The notes: generated by a model from the sequence alone, not told the origin. Numbered from the stretch's first letter, positions 15,243-23,321 are shown. The stretch is 64,000 nt of DNA from Hwangdonia lutea (GCF_032814565.1 NZ_CP136521.1:806001-870000); one strand, 5' to 3'. Numbers and translations: made by a program.

Positions 15243-16310
15243 ATGAATGCTTTAATGAATGATATCGAGGTTATAAAAACCAAACATTCCAAAATTAATG
15301 AAGTAGATTTTGACCATTTAAGCTTTGGAAAAACATTTTCTGATCACATGCTTGAATGTGATTATAAAGACGGTAAATGGCAAGCGCCGAAAGTGGTGCC
15401 TTACGCCCCTATTACTTTAGACCCTTCGGCTAAGATTTTTCATTATGGGCAGTCTATTTTTGAAGGCATGAAAGCCTATAAAGATGGTGATAACAACATA
15501 TTACTTTTTCGTCCTTTAGATAATTTTAAACGATTGAACATTTCAGCTAAGCGTTTAGCGATTCCTGAATTACCGGAAGCTTATTTTATGGAAGGTTTAA
15601 AAGCGCTTTTAAAGGTTGACAGCGACTGGATTCCTAAAAATGAAGGCAGTTCGTTATACATCAGACCTTTTATTTTTGCAACAGGAAAGGGGTTTCATGC
15701 CTCGCCTGCCGATGAATACAAATTTGTAATTGCTACCGCACCCTCGGGTTCGTATTTTGCTGGAGAATTAAAAGTTTTAATTGAAGAAAAATATTCGCGT
15801 TCTGCTAATGGTGGCGTTGGTTTTGCCAAAGCAGGCGGTAATTATGCCGGACAGTTTTACCCCACGCAATTAGCTATTGAAAAAGGCTACCAACAGGTTA
15901 TTTGGACCGACGATAACACCCATGAATATATTGAAGAAGCGGGTGCGATGAATATATTTATTCGTATAAATGACACCCTTATTACGGGCCCTACGAGCGA
16001 CAGAATCCTTGATGGAATTACCCGTAAAAGCATTATTGAATTAACTGAAAAAGAAGGCATTCCCGTAGAGGTTAGAAAAATTACGGTTAGCGAAGTTGTT
16101 GAAGCTGCTAAAAATGGCTCTTTAAAAGAGATGTTTGGTGCAGGAACCGCTGCTGTAATTTCTCCAATATCTGGTTTTGGCTATAAAAATGAAGATTTTG
16201 ATTTACCAAAATTGGAAAACACTTATGCCGATGCCTTAAAGAAACGTATCACCGACATACAAACCAACAAGGTTGAAGATCCTTTTGGATGGCGTTATAA
16301 AGTAATTTAA
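15243..16310 (+). CDS. ilvE: Branched-chain amino acid aminotransferase
   Basis: 355 residues, fold-type IV PLP enzyme. It carries out the last step of leucine, isoleucine and valine synthesis and the first of their breakdown. Landmarks: YAPITLDPSAKIFHYGQSIFEGMKAY, LYIRPFIFATG, and KAGGNYAGQF, whose lysine (residue 196) is the likely PLP-binding residue; also WTDDNTHEYIEEAGAMN and TPRRRS-type block TRKSIIELTEKEG, then EMFGAGTAAVISPI. Size fits the eukaryote-like class II BCAT branch common in Bacteroidota. An alternative ATG four codons in is possible. Confidence 0.95.
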   Translation: MNALMNDIEVIKTKHSKINEVDFDHLSFGKTFSDHMLECDYKDGKWQAPKVVPYAPITLDPSAKIFHYGQSIFEGMKAYKDGDNNILLFRPLDNFKRLNISAKRLAIPELPEAYFMEGLKALLKVDSDWIPKNEGSSLYIRPFIFATGKGFHASPADEYKFVIATAPSGSYFAGELKVLIEEKYSRSANGGVGFAKAGGNYAGQFYPTQLAIEKGYQQVIWTDDNTHEYIEEAGAMNIFIRINDTLITGPTSDRILDGITRKSIIELTEKEGIPVEVRKITVSEVVEAAKNGSLKEMFGAGTAAVISPISGFGYKNEDFDLPKLENTYADALKKRITDIQTNKVEDPFGWRYKVI

Positions 16311-16316
16311 CAAAAA

Positions 16317-16384
16317 GACACAAGTTTCACGAATTGACACTAATAACGGTACAAACGATTAGTGTCAATTCGTGAAAATGTGTC
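16317..16384. repeat. Long inverted repeat between ilvE and mazG-like gene
   Basis: A perfect 19-bp stem, TTCACGAATTGACACTAAT and its complement, around a 13-base loop, extended outward by GACACA/TGTGTC. There is no U-run, so it is not a classic terminator, although it lies between convergent genes and may act as one. Confidence 0.75.
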
Positions 16385-16387
16385 AAC

Positions 16388-16774
16388 TTATTTATCTAAA
16401 ATAGATTCAATATTGGGTTTAAAATAATTTGGGCCTTTAAGCACTTTACCATCTTCACGATAAATAGGCTGTCCGTTTTCGCCCAACTTGCTCATATTGC
16501 TTCGCTGAATTTCGTTAAACACGTCTTCAATTTTATGTTGCATCCCGTGTTCAATAATCGTTCCGCATAAAATGTAAAGCATATCGCCAAGGGCATCGGC
16601 CACTTCTACCAAATCATTATTGTTTGCCGCTTCCAAATATTCTTCGTTTTCTTCTCGCATCAATTTGTAACGCAGCATATTTTTGGCCATTCCCAAATCG
16701 GCTTTCGGTGTTTCTCTGTGCCCAATTTTAAATGCGGTATGAAAAGCTTTTACGGCCTCAATTTTATTTTTCAT
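16388..16774 (-). CDS. MazG-like nucleotide pyrophosphohydrolase
   Basis: 128 residues, all-alpha NTP pyrophosphatase fold. The metal motif is visible as REENEEYLEA followed by LVEVADALGDMLYILCG (EExxE...ExxD). The C-terminal half (SNMSKLGENGQPIYREDGKVLKGPNYFKP) matches the phosphoribosyl-ATP pyrophosphatase-like or MazG-like subfamily found singly in Bacteroidota and phages. It probably hydrolyses non-canonical or excess nucleoside triphosphates to monophosphates. It is not next to histidine genes, so HisE is unlikely. Confidence 0.85.
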   Translation of the reverse strand: MKNKIEAVKAFHTAFKIGHRETPKADLGMAKNMLRYKLMREENEEYLEAANNNDLVEVADALGDMLYILCGTIIEHGMQHKIEDVFNEIQRSNMSKLGENGQPIYREDGKVLKGPNYFKPNIESILDK

Positions 16775-16824
16775 TTAATGTTTTATTTCATTTCCGCAAC
16801 AGCGAAAATATCGTTCTTATTAAT

Positions 16825-16832
16825 TAAATTTG
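16825..16832 (+). promoter_or_regulatory. -7 box for the 61-aa membrane protein
   Basis: TAAATTTG, 15 bases before the ATG at 16848. It overlaps the longer possible start (TTG at 16830), which argues for the ATG. Confidence 0.5.
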
Positions 16833-16847
16833 CATAAAAATAACTAT

Positions 16848-17033
16848 ATGTTTAGTAAAGGTCAAATCATTTTTGGAGTTTTATTTTTTATTGTTTTTGC
16901 TGTTGTTATTGGTTTTTCCTACCGCAAAGATTTAAAGCTTCACCAGCGCTTTTACAAAGGTAGTTTTTGGATGTTGATCGCCTTTATTGCATTTATACTA
17001 GGCATTGTTGCCATTAAGTTCTTTTTAAAGTAA
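16848..17033 (+). CDS. Small two-pass membrane protein, 61 residues
   Basis: Starts at the ATG 16848 (MFSKGQIIFGVLFF). One membrane segment lies at about 5-26, a positively charged turn SYRKDLKLHQRFYKGS follows, and a second segment runs from about 42 to 59 ending FFLK. No named family is recognised with confidence, but such two-pass proteins with a charged loop recur in flavobacteria. A TAnnTTTG box stands 15 bases upstream. Function unknown. Confidence 0.7.
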   Translation: MFSKGQIIFGVLFFIVFAVVIGFSYRKDLKLHQRFYKGSFWMLIAFIAFILGIVAIKFFLK

Positions 17034-17174
17034 TTTTGCTACTTGCTATACCAACAAGACGTTTTTGAAATTTAAAACAGTGTTGAAAATACTTGCCAAT
17101 CGATATCTGAAAAAAAACTCAGATACTGACATTGTTAAATATTAAAAAAGAAAAAGAAAGACCCCTCAGACACA

Positions 17175-17570
17175 TTACAAAGTCAGCAACCAAGTGCGTT
17201 GCAGTTTTTTGAATTTCTTGAGTTCTTTACGTAAAATGGGTAAAAAATCTTTACCATTACTATTCGCTCGTTCTAAGCGGTACGAGTTTTTGTAAAGTAA
17301 GTTTGTAATACGCTTAAGCGAAGCAATGTGCTTGTGTTTTTTTTCTGAATAACGCTCTAATTCCGCATTGGCAATTTCGGGCGCTAAGGAAACTGATTGC
17401 TGAACAATATCACCGGAAAAATAAATATTAGAATCTTCAGACCCATCCTCTTTTAAAACAGATAAATCGTGATTTAAATAGGAAGATATATTTTGTGATA
17501 ACACAAAAATATCCAATGCTTTTTTATAAATCGGTAATTCCGATAGGTTTTGTGGGGTATTCGTTGACAT
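17175..17570 (-). CDS. Four-helix-bundle-like protein, paralogue of 18141-18647
   Basis: 131 residues, predicted mostly helical. The N-terminal LPIYKKALDIF, the central DIVQQSVSLAPEIANAE and the C-terminal LRKELKKFKKLQRTWLLTL parallel LPVFKKAMEI, NAMIIPAKIAGA and LRNEVEAFRVLFAEWVKTF in the gene at 18141. The first two also recall the S23 / four-helix-bundle family (pattern LxxYKKAxEL ... AVSIPANIAEG). Function unknown; that family was first described from 23S rRNA intervening sequences. It is minus strand, divergent from the Lrp gene between it and its paralogue. Confidence 0.65.
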   Translation of the reverse strand: MSTNTPQNLSELPIYKKALDIFVLSQNISSYLNHDLSVLKEDGSEDSNIYFSGDIVQQSVSLAPEIANAELERYSEKKHKHIASLKRITNLLYKNSYRLERANSNGKDFLPILRKELKKFKKLQRTWLLTL

Positions 17571-17647
17571 TTTATTTTTTCTTAAGCAATTTTATCAAAA
17601 TTACTCACAAGAACTCACATTGTTCTTTTGATTTTAAAGTAAATACG

Positions 17648-17655
17648 TATATTTG
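17648..17655 (+). promoter_or_regulatory. -7 box for the Lrp/AsnC gene
   Basis: TATATTTG, 37 bases before the ATG. Confidence 0.55.
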
Positions 17656-17692
17656 CTTTAAATATTAATGTTTTATTATTTGATTTCATTAA

Positions 17693-18136
17693 ATGAGTAT
17701 TGATAGCCTAAATAAGAAGATTTTAAAGTGTTTGCAACAGAATGCTAGACAATCTAATGCGGAGATTGGACGGCAGGTTGGGGTTAGTTCGCCAGCGGTT
17801 TCCGAGCGTATTAAAAAAATGGAAGATTTGGGTGTTATTGAAGATTACAAAACCATTGTTTCGCCATTTGAATTAGGGTATCAGTTTAAAGCCATTATCA
17901 CCTTACGTGCTTTTATGGGTAAACTAAAACCCTTTTTGGAAAAAGTAAAAACCTACGACGAAGTTATAAATTGCTATCGGATTACGGGCGACGAAAACAT
18001 AGTGATGGAAGTGGTTTTAAAAAACCAAAAACATTTAGAACAGTTTATTGACCAGCTTATAATTTACGGTGAAAGTAAAACGCAAATTGTATTATCGCGA
18101 GTAGTAAAACACAAGGAGATTAAGCCTATTGAGTAA
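17693..18136 (+). CDS. Lrp/AsnC-family transcriptional regulator
   Basis: 147 residues. N-terminal helix-turn-helix at about 5-55 (LNKKILKCLQQNARQSNAEI, VGVSSPAVSERIKKMEDLGV). C-terminal RAM (ligand-binding, oligomerising) domain at about 65-147, with VINCYRITGDENIVMEVVLK. Members answer amino acids and act as feast/famine regulators. Neither neighbour is an amino acid gene, so the effector is open. The stop is 4 bases from the convergent paralogue gene. Confidence 0.92.
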   Translation: MSIDSLNKKILKCLQQNARQSNAEIGRQVGVSSPAVSERIKKMEDLGVIEDYKTIVSPFELGYQFKAIITLRAFMGKLKPFLEKVKTYDEVINCYRITGDENIVMEVVLKNQKHLEQFIDQLIIYGESKTQIVLSRVVKHKEIKPIE

Positions 18137-18140
18137 GTGG

Positions 18141-18647
18141 TTAATCTTCAAAATCATCTAAATTAAACGGCAAATCATCATCAGGATCTTTATCATCATA
18201 ATTAATTCCTGGCGGATTAAAAAGCCCCCATCTATCGATAATATAATTCCAACAATCAAAGGTTTTTACCCATTCTGCAAATAAAACCCTAAATGCCTCA
18301 ACCTCATTTCTCAGCAAGTCTAAATATTCAATATCTTTAAAACCGTGCATTTGTATGCCTCTAGCATCGGTAATGAGTTCTCTGGCGGATTTTCTAATGA
18401 TGGCGGCGTTTTCCATTCTTATATCATAAAGCATATCTTCGGATGCAGCCCCAGCAATTTTTGCAGGTATTATCATGGCGTTTTCACTTAAATACCGTAG
18501 GTTGTTCTTTATCATTTCCGATTCTATTTCATTTTCAAATTCAATATCAGACTGTTCAACACATTCAACAATATGGTCAACCAATTTCTGTATTTCCATA
18601 GCTTTTTTAAAAACCGGTAGTTTCTCCCATTTTTCAATCATACTCAT
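18141..18647 (-). CDS. Four-helix-bundle-like protein with acidic tail, paralogue of 17175-17570
   Basis: 168 residues. The helical core matches the gene at 17175 in three blocks (LPVFKKAMEI, ENAMIIPAKIAGAA, LLRNEVEAFRVLFAEWVKTF). In addition it has a C-terminal tail of about 40 residues, DRWGLFNPPGINYDDKDPDDD and an aspartate-rich end, absent from the paralogue. Function unknown. The gene lies between Lrp (convergent) and the MFS transporter, with the start near 18647. Confidence 0.65.
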   Translation of the reverse strand: MSMIEKWEKLPVFKKAMEIQKLVDHIVECVEQSDIEFENEIESEMIKNNLRYLSENAMIIPAKIAGAASEDMLYDIRMENAAIIRKSARELITDARGIQMHGFKDIEYLDLLRNEVEAFRVLFAEWVKTFDCWNYIIDRWGLFNPPGINYDDKDPDDDLPFNLDDFED

Positions 18648-18688
18648 AGTTATTCCTTTCTTTCAAAATTATTATTCAAATTTCATCA

Positions 18689-19900
18689 TTATATTTCATC
18701 TCTTACCCTATTATGCAACCACATGGCGAGTACCGTGGCAAGGGCTGCAAACGAGCCCGTAACCAACCAATTGATTTGATAGCCAAAATTATCTACAATA
18801 CTCAAGCCGATTTTAGAACTGAAAATGTGTGCCAAAGAGAAGGCCATGGCGTACAATGCCATATAACTGCCCTCGAAACCTTCTTTTGCACGCTTTAAGG
18901 CAAAGGCATTAGTATAAGGAAAACCTAACATTTCGGCAAACGTAATAATAACCATGCTCACTATTAAAATGCCTAACCAGAAATTGTTGTACAGCACGTA
19001 AAAACTCAGCCCAAACAAAATACAAGATGCTATAATAAATTGCGTGGATTTTAAACTTTTTTTCTCCAAAAAATGTATGAATGGCATTTCGAAAATAACA
19101 ATAATAGCCACATTTATAAACATAATGAGTCCGATGTTAAATTCGTTTAAACCAAATTGCTCTTCGTAATAGATAGGCATAGTCACTATCAATTGAAAAA
19201 ACGTCATGCCCATTAAAAAGCATATCGCAATAAATATCCAATACGAGGTATCTTTGTAAATTACATTTTTAGCTTTTATAATCTTTTCGCTTTCTTCTGC
19301 ACTCGGTTTATGCTTAACTTCTTTTACCAAAATATTAAATAAAACAATGGCCGTTATACAGGTTAAGCCATCAATCCAAAACAGCATATTATAACCTTTC
19401 ATAACAATTATTAAGCCTGCCAATGTTGGGCCAACACCCATTCCTAAATTAATGGCCAATCGAATTAAAGCCAACGACCTGGTTTGGTTTTCCGGTTTAC
19501 TGTACGCCTTTAGCGATACAAATAATGCTGGCCGAAACGTGTCGGCTACTACCATGATAAACAATATGGCAAAGCACAAACCCCAAAACGATGTAACGTA
19601 TTGCAAGCCAATAAAACCAATTCCGGTAACAAATAGGCTTAAAACCATCACTTTATAAAAACCAATTTTATCGGTTAACCAACCGCCTAACCACGAGCCA
19701 ATAAGCGAGCCTAAACCAAAGAAAACCAAAATCCAACCCGCATCATCTTTACTAAAACCTAGGTTTTTGGTTAGGTATAGCGACAAAAACGGAATTACCA
19801 TAGTGCCCGCTCTATTAATTAACGATATTAAAGCGAGATACCAAATTTCTTTCGATAGGCCTTTAAAAGATTCGAGGTAATTGTTGAATAATATTTTCAT
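18689..19900 (-). CDS. MFS transporter (multidrug-efflux-like)
   Basis: 403 residues with twelve membrane segments. The MFS signature loop between segments 2 and 3 is GSWLGGWLTDKIGFYKV, and motif C-like GPTLAGLII occurs in segment 5. A central charged loop (KHKPSAEESEKIIKAKN) separates the halves. Closest in look to the MdtH/MdtG-type drug exporters of proteobacteria and Bacteroidota; the substrate cannot be read. Single gene on the minus strand, its start facing the micropeptide terminator and the DUF1684 lipoprotein gene. Confidence 0.88.
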   Translation of the reverse strand: MKILFNNYLESFKGLSKEIWYLALISLINRAGTMVIPFLSLYLTKNLGFSKDDAGWILVFFGLGSLIGSWLGGWLTDKIGFYKVMVLSLFVTGIGFIGLQYVTSFWGLCFAILFIMVVADTFRPALFVSLKAYSKPENQTRSLALIRLAINLGMGVGPTLAGLIIVMKGYNMLFWIDGLTCITAIVLFNILVKEVKHKPSAEESEKIIKAKNVIYKDTSYWIFIAICFLMGMTFFQLIVTMPIYYEEQFGLNEFNIGLIMFINVAIIVIFEMPFIHFLEKKSLKSTQFIIASCILFGLSFYVLYNNFWLGILIVSMVIITFAEMLGFPYTNAFALKRAKEGFEGSYMALYAMAFSLAHIFSSKIGLSIVDNFGYQINWLVTGSFAALATVLAMWLHNRVRDEI

Positions 19901-19964
19901 TGGTTTTGGTTGTTAAAGTTGTTTCTATACGCTATAAATTTTAAATTGAAAGAGGACTAAAAAT

Positions 19965-19994
19965 AAAAAGTCCGACTGTGAAGTCGGACTTTTT
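19965..19994. terminator. Perfect 13-bp hairpin terminator between divergent genes
   Basis: AAAAAGTCCGACT(gtga)AGTCGGACTTTTT. T-runs stand on both strands. It lies upstream of both flanking larger genes, so it cannot end either; it fits the end of the minus-strand micropeptide transcript (20020-20103). Confidence 0.85.
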
Positions 19995-20019
19995 AATATT
20001 GTAATATTTTATAATCATA

Positions 20020-20103
20020 TCACCACATTATATAATAAGTCCAACAACTTGCCTTTAAACAAGAGGTCCACTGCTTTCTATAAATAGTGACGTTATTATT
20101 CAT
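20020..20103 (-). CDS. Candidate 27-residue Trp/Tyr/Cys-rich micropeptide
   Basis: ATG at 20103, TGA at 20020. The peptide begins MNNNVTIYRKQW and ends CWTYYIMW; it has three Trp, three Tyr and two Cys in 27 residues. An independent transcription unit is supported on the minus strand: a perfect -7 box TAGATTTG at 20123-20130, a leader of about 15 bases, the ORF, then a strong hairpin terminator at 19965-19994. No family is recognised. It could be a leader or regulatory RNA instead of a peptide gene. The unusual composition and the dedicated promoter and terminator argue that the unit is real. Confidence 0.5.
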   Translation of the reverse strand: MNNNVTIYRKQWTSCLKASCWTYYIMW

Positions 20104-20122
20104 TTTTCTTTATTGTAAGCAA

Positions 20123-20130
20123 CAAATCTA
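20123..20130 (-). promoter_or_regulatory. -7 box for the 27-aa micropeptide unit
   Basis: TAGATTTG on the minus strand, an exact TAnnTTTG match, 19 bases before the ATG at 20103. It overlaps the plus-strand promoter region of the DUF1684 gene. Confidence 0.5.
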
Positions 20131-20178
20131 TATAAAATATTTGTAAGTTGCATTTTTGAAACGCAATAAATTTTAAAA

Positions 20179-20781
20179 ATGAAAAAAATAGTTTTAGCCG
20201 TTTTACTCATTTCGGTAGTGGCTTGTGGGCAAGAAAAAAGTCCTGTTTTGGGTGAAACCGAATTTCAGAAAGAGCAAAATTCTTATTTTAAGGATGCCAC
20301 AACATCACCATTAAAAGATAAAGACCGAAAGGGTTTTAAGGGTTTGGATTTTTTTAAGTTCGACTCTACTTATGTGGTTACCGCAGATTTTAAAAGAACG
20401 CCCAACGAGCCCATTTTTAAAATGAAAACCACCACCGATAGAACGCCGGAATATGTGAAATATGGCGAATTGAATTTTGATTTAAAAGGAAAAAACTTCA
20501 AGTTAAACATATATCAAAATCAAGGTTTAATTAATGAAGAAGGCTATGAAGATTATTTATTCCTACCTTTTTTAGATGAAACCAACGGGTTGGAAAGTTA
20601 TGGTGGCGGACGCTATATTGATGCCAGAATACCCGTAGGCGATACCATGATTATAGATTTTAATAAAGCTTATAACCCCTATTGTGCGTATAACGAAAAA
20701 TATTCTTGCCCCATTGTACCACGGAAAAACTATTTAAAAACCAGGATTGAAGCTGGGGTTAAGGCTTTTGGGAAGGATTGA
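20179..20781 (+). CDS. DUF1684 lipoprotein
   Basis: 200 residues. A short signal peptide with lipobox ends at VVACGQEK, so Cys-16 is the likely lipidation site. The rest matches DUF1684: FKGLDFFKFDSTYVVTADFKR, YVKYGELNFDLKGKNFKLNIYQ, YEDYLFLPFLDETNGLESYGGGRYID and the end YNPYCAYNEKYSCPIVPRKNYLK. The family is widespread but of unknown function; the C-terminal cysteines and the PYCAY motif are conserved in it. Single gene, divergent from the micropeptide unit. Confidence 0.85.
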   Translation: MKKIVLAVLLISVVACGQEKSPVLGETEFQKEQNSYFKDATTSPLKDKDRKGFKGLDFFKFDSTYVVTADFKRTPNEPIFKMKTTTDRTPEYVKYGELNFDLKGKNFKLNIYQNQGLINEEGYEDYLFLPFLDETNGLESYGGGRYIDARIPVGDTMIIDFNKAYNPYCAYNEKYSCPIVPRKNYLKTRIEAGVKAFGKD

Positions 20782-20803
20782 GATTTGGAGGTTTTTTTGA
20801 TGG

Positions 20804-20910
20804 TGTTATTGTGCATTACCAGTTGTGTGGTTTAGCAACTAATTTAGCAAATACAAAACAAATAGAAAATCCTTTAGGGTTTTCGCTAGCGGGCTAATGC
20901 TTGCAATTAA
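20804..20910 (+). repeat. Structured inverted element at the end of the nuclease-like gene
   Basis: The ends are imperfect inverted repeats (TTATTGTGCATTACC against GGGCTAATGCTTGCAATTAA). Inside are small hairpins AGTTG/CAACT and AAAATCC/GGGTTTT and the palindrome CGCTAGCG. The stop codon of the minus-strand gene (20894) lies inside its right end. The layout resembles integron attC-type folded sites or a family of flavobacterial intergenic repeats; a second copy in the window was not found. Confidence 0.4.
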
Positions 20911-21778
20911 TTTTAAACGGTGCTGTAGTGCGTTTTATTGATTCATAGTGTTTTTTAAATTCCAAAATCACTTTTTTCTTTACTGGATTCCAAAGTATAA
21001 TTATCGAACCATTTTGTTCAAACACTTTTCCGTGATTCTTTTCTCCAAAATTTTTCATTTGAGCAAAATTGGATTTAAATGTTTTTATACCAGAACAATA
21101 ATCCGCGAGTAAATCATATTTTACAGAGCCATATTTTTTTTCCAATTCCAAGAAGACTATTAAAATTCGAGAACATATAAAATCAGGATTTTTAAACCAT
21201 TTTGGAATTTTTCTATATACTTTGTCTATTTCTTGTTCTTTTTGATTGAATTTTGAATATTCAGTTTTCTTAGATTTTCTATTTAGGTTTAAATTTGGTA
21301 ATGATTTTTCCAATTCAATCGGTTTTTCATTGTTTAATTCCCTCAATTGATTCGTTATATCAATATGATTTTCGTCATTTAAAAAACTGTATGTTGTTGA
21401 AATTACCCAACCATTTTGATGTTCGTTATAAGTTCCATATTTTTCTGAAATCGACTTTGAACAGATTAGTCCTTTAATAACGGAACCTTTATTATTAAAA
21501 AGAACAACTGCTAAATAGTCAAAATTCCAAGAACGAATAATGCTCAATTGAGTAGTTAAATTACTCGAAATTTTTCTAGATTTAACTTGATATAAATTTC
21601 CATTTGGTGATTGAATATCCGCACTTGCATTTGATGCGGTCAAAAGTTCTCCTTTCAGATGTTCATTCACTAAATACTCCGCATATTCCCCAAGTAAATT
21701 TGAAGTCCTACCTAAACGCTGTTTTAATAACTCGGTTGTTATATTATATTCTTTCCATAGTTTTGCTGTTTCTTTCAT
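20894..21778 (-). CDS. Orphan PD-(D/E)XK nuclease-like protein (DUF6998-like)
   Basis: 294 residues. The N-terminal 150 residues carry GEYAEYLVNEHL, ASADIQSPNGNLYQVKSRK and WNFDYLAVVLFN: a glutamate helix, a D and a Q-x-K that fit the core of restriction-type nuclease folds, and resemble DUF6998 as I remember it. The C-terminal half (LLADYCSGIKTFKSNFAQMKNFGEKNHGK) is a separate basic domain that could bind DNA. No methyltransferase or defence partner is adjacent. The gene looks like a horizontally acquired single-gene cassette, since its 3' end lies in a structured element. Function is inferred, not shown. Confidence 0.55.
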   Translation of the reverse strand: MKETAKLWKEYNITTELLKQRLGRTSNLLGEYAEYLVNEHLKGELLTASNASADIQSPNGNLYQVKSRKISSNLTTQLSIIRSWNFDYLAVVLFNNKGSVIKGLICSKSISEKYGTYNEHQNGWVISTTYSFLNDENHIDITNQLRELNNEKPIELEKSLPNLNLNRKSKKTEYSKFNQKEQEIDKVYRKIPKWFKNPDFICSRILIVFLELEKKYGSVKYDLLADYCSGIKTFKSNFAQMKNFGEKNHGKVFEQNGSIIILWNPVKKKVILEFKKHYESIKRTTAPFKINCKH

Positions 21779-21924
21779 CTATTTGGTTTTTTCTCAAATG
21801 TACTACAACTCGTACCTATGCTTCGTTTTAATGATTCTATATCCGTCATTACTATAACAATTCCGACAGCTTTTAGGACTGCACAAGTAAACGAAGCTAT
21901 GTTTTTTTCTGATAAAGTCAAATC

Positions 21925-22290
21925 TCATTTCACCAAAAACATCCCCAAAAACACTGCTAAAAACCCCACTACAAAACTCCCCACAGTATATAGCGCAAAG
22001 CTTGTAAAATCACCAGATTTTAAAAACACATGGTTTTCGTAAGCAAAGGTTGAAAAGGTTGTAAAGCCACCACAAAAACCCGTGGCCAAAAGCAAGGTTT
22101 GATTTTGGGTGAGCGTATCGTTTTTTGCTGCCATCCCTAAAATGATACCAATAAGCAAACTGCCCAATATGTTTGCAGCAAAAGTGCCATAAGGTATACC
22201 TGTTTCGGTAGAGTTTAAATATTTGCCAATTACAAAGCGTAACACACTACCAAAACCTCCGCCAACAAAAACCAATAAAAGTTGTTTCAT
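21925..22290 (-). CDS. crcB: Fluoride channel CrcB/FluC
   Basis: 121 residues, four membrane segments. Small dual-topology channel that exports fluoride. Landmarks: the N-terminal GGGFGSVLRFVIGKYL, IPYGTFAANILGSLLIGI and the signature GFCGGFTTFSTFAYE with the phenylalanine and threonine residues that line the pore. Only 8 bases separate it from the upstream SRPBCC gene, so the two are co-transcribed and there is no room for a fluoride riboswitch directly before it. Confidence 0.93.
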   Translation of the reverse strand: MKQLLLVFVGGGFGSVLRFVIGKYLNSTETGIPYGTFAANILGSLLIGIILGMAAKNDTLTQNQTLLLATGFCGGFTTFSTFAYENHVFLKSGDFTSFALYTVGSFVVGFLAVFLGMFLVK

Positions 22291-22298
22291 TTATAAGG

Positions 22299-23321
22299 CT
22301 ATTCTTTTATAGGGATATAAATTTCGGTAATCCAATGCGCTGGATTTGGCACTTCCCCGGGGTCGGTTTGATAAATTTCAAAAGGAAGAATATCCGATTG
22401 CTCGATTTTGTTTTGTGCCAAATATTTTTGTGTGGCTTCCCATGCTTTTGGCAAATTGGTATAATTGCCCATCAAGGTTGTTTTTAAAACCTTCGTTTTA
22501 GGTATGTACCCACAAAGCACATTGCTTTCACCGGTAACCGTAACTTTGTTTTGCACGGGTATGGCTTGACTCATAATAATGCCATTTTCGGGGTTATTCA
22601 TATTATGATAAATCGTAAACGGCATACCCGTTTGTTTAATGGAGTGGCTTGCCATATACCCCATTATTTCACCATATTGCTTGCCCATAATTTGACTAAT
22701 GTTTATACCCGTTGCCGATGTTGTTTTATACATATAAAACCCGCCGCCATATTCGGTAATGCCATCTATATTTATGGTAAAAGCCTCCATACTATTCACA
22801 ACAATACTATCTAATTTCTCAAGGCTTCGCTCGTAATGAGGGCCAATTTGTTTTTCCATGCCGCCCATTAAAACCGAAAACATTTTAAAAACAAAGGGCA
22901 AGTCTTTTCCCATAATTGTCCATGTAACGTCTGTTGAGCCATCATCGTTCGAATTAAAATCCCAACTCACATCCGATGGCGGAAATTCAGCAAACTGCAT
23001 GCGTTGCTGTATGGAAGTATAAGGTGTAGCATCTGTAATTTCCATCGTGCCCACACCATCTTCGTCCTCCCAAGAATAAGACCCGTTAACGCCTTTGGTT
23101 TGTTCGGCCAAAGTAATGGTCATATCCGGATCGTCTTCAGCCCAAGACGACCACGCTTCCCAGTTTTTAAAATCGATAACATTATCGTAAATAACAGGAG
23201 CCGGTGCTTTAATGGTACGTGTTCTGGTCACTTGAAACTCATTGGGCTGAACGGCAATATAAATGGCGGTTCCAATAATGCCAATAAGTAATAAAAACAG
23301 AATGTATTTTAGTATTTTCAT
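22299..23321 (-). CDS. SRPBCC-GyrI-like two-domain protein
   Basis: 340 residues. The N-terminal membrane segment (residues 5-24, YILFLLLIGIIGTAIYIAV) anchors it. An SRPBCC/polyketide-cyclase fold follows at about 28-170 (VIYDNVIDFKNWEAWSSWAEDDPDM, GTMEITDATPYTSIQQRMQF), then a GyrI/AraC-effector-binding-like domain at about 180-340 (GGGFYMYKTTSATGINISQIMGKQYGEI, YIPKTKVLKTTLMGNYTNLPKAWEA). Both domains bind small hydrophobic ligands in other proteins; its ligand is unknown. Probably one operon with crcB, but the pairing may be incidental. Confidence 0.8.
   Translation of the reverse strand: MKILKYILFLLLIGIIGTAIYIAVQPNEFQVTRTRTIKAPAPVIYDNVIDFKNWEAWSSWAEDDPDMTITLAEQTKGVNGSYSWEDEDGVGTMEITDATPYTSIQQRMQFAEFPPSDVSWDFNSNDDGSTDVTWTIMGKDLPFVFKMFSVLMGGMEKQIGPHYERSLEKLDSIVVNSMEAFTINIDGITEYGGGFYMYKTTSATGINISQIMGKQYGEIMGYMASHSIKQTGMPFTIYHNMNNPENGIIMSQAIPVQNKVTVTGESNVLCGYIPKTKVLKTTLMGNYTNLPKAWEATQKYLAQNKIEQSDILPFEIYQTDPGEVPNPAHWITEIYIPIKE

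Noticed and set aside
21779-22298. Fluoride riboswitch upstream of crcB
   Set aside because: crcB lies 8 bases downstream of an SRPBCC gene and no crcB-motif structure was seen.
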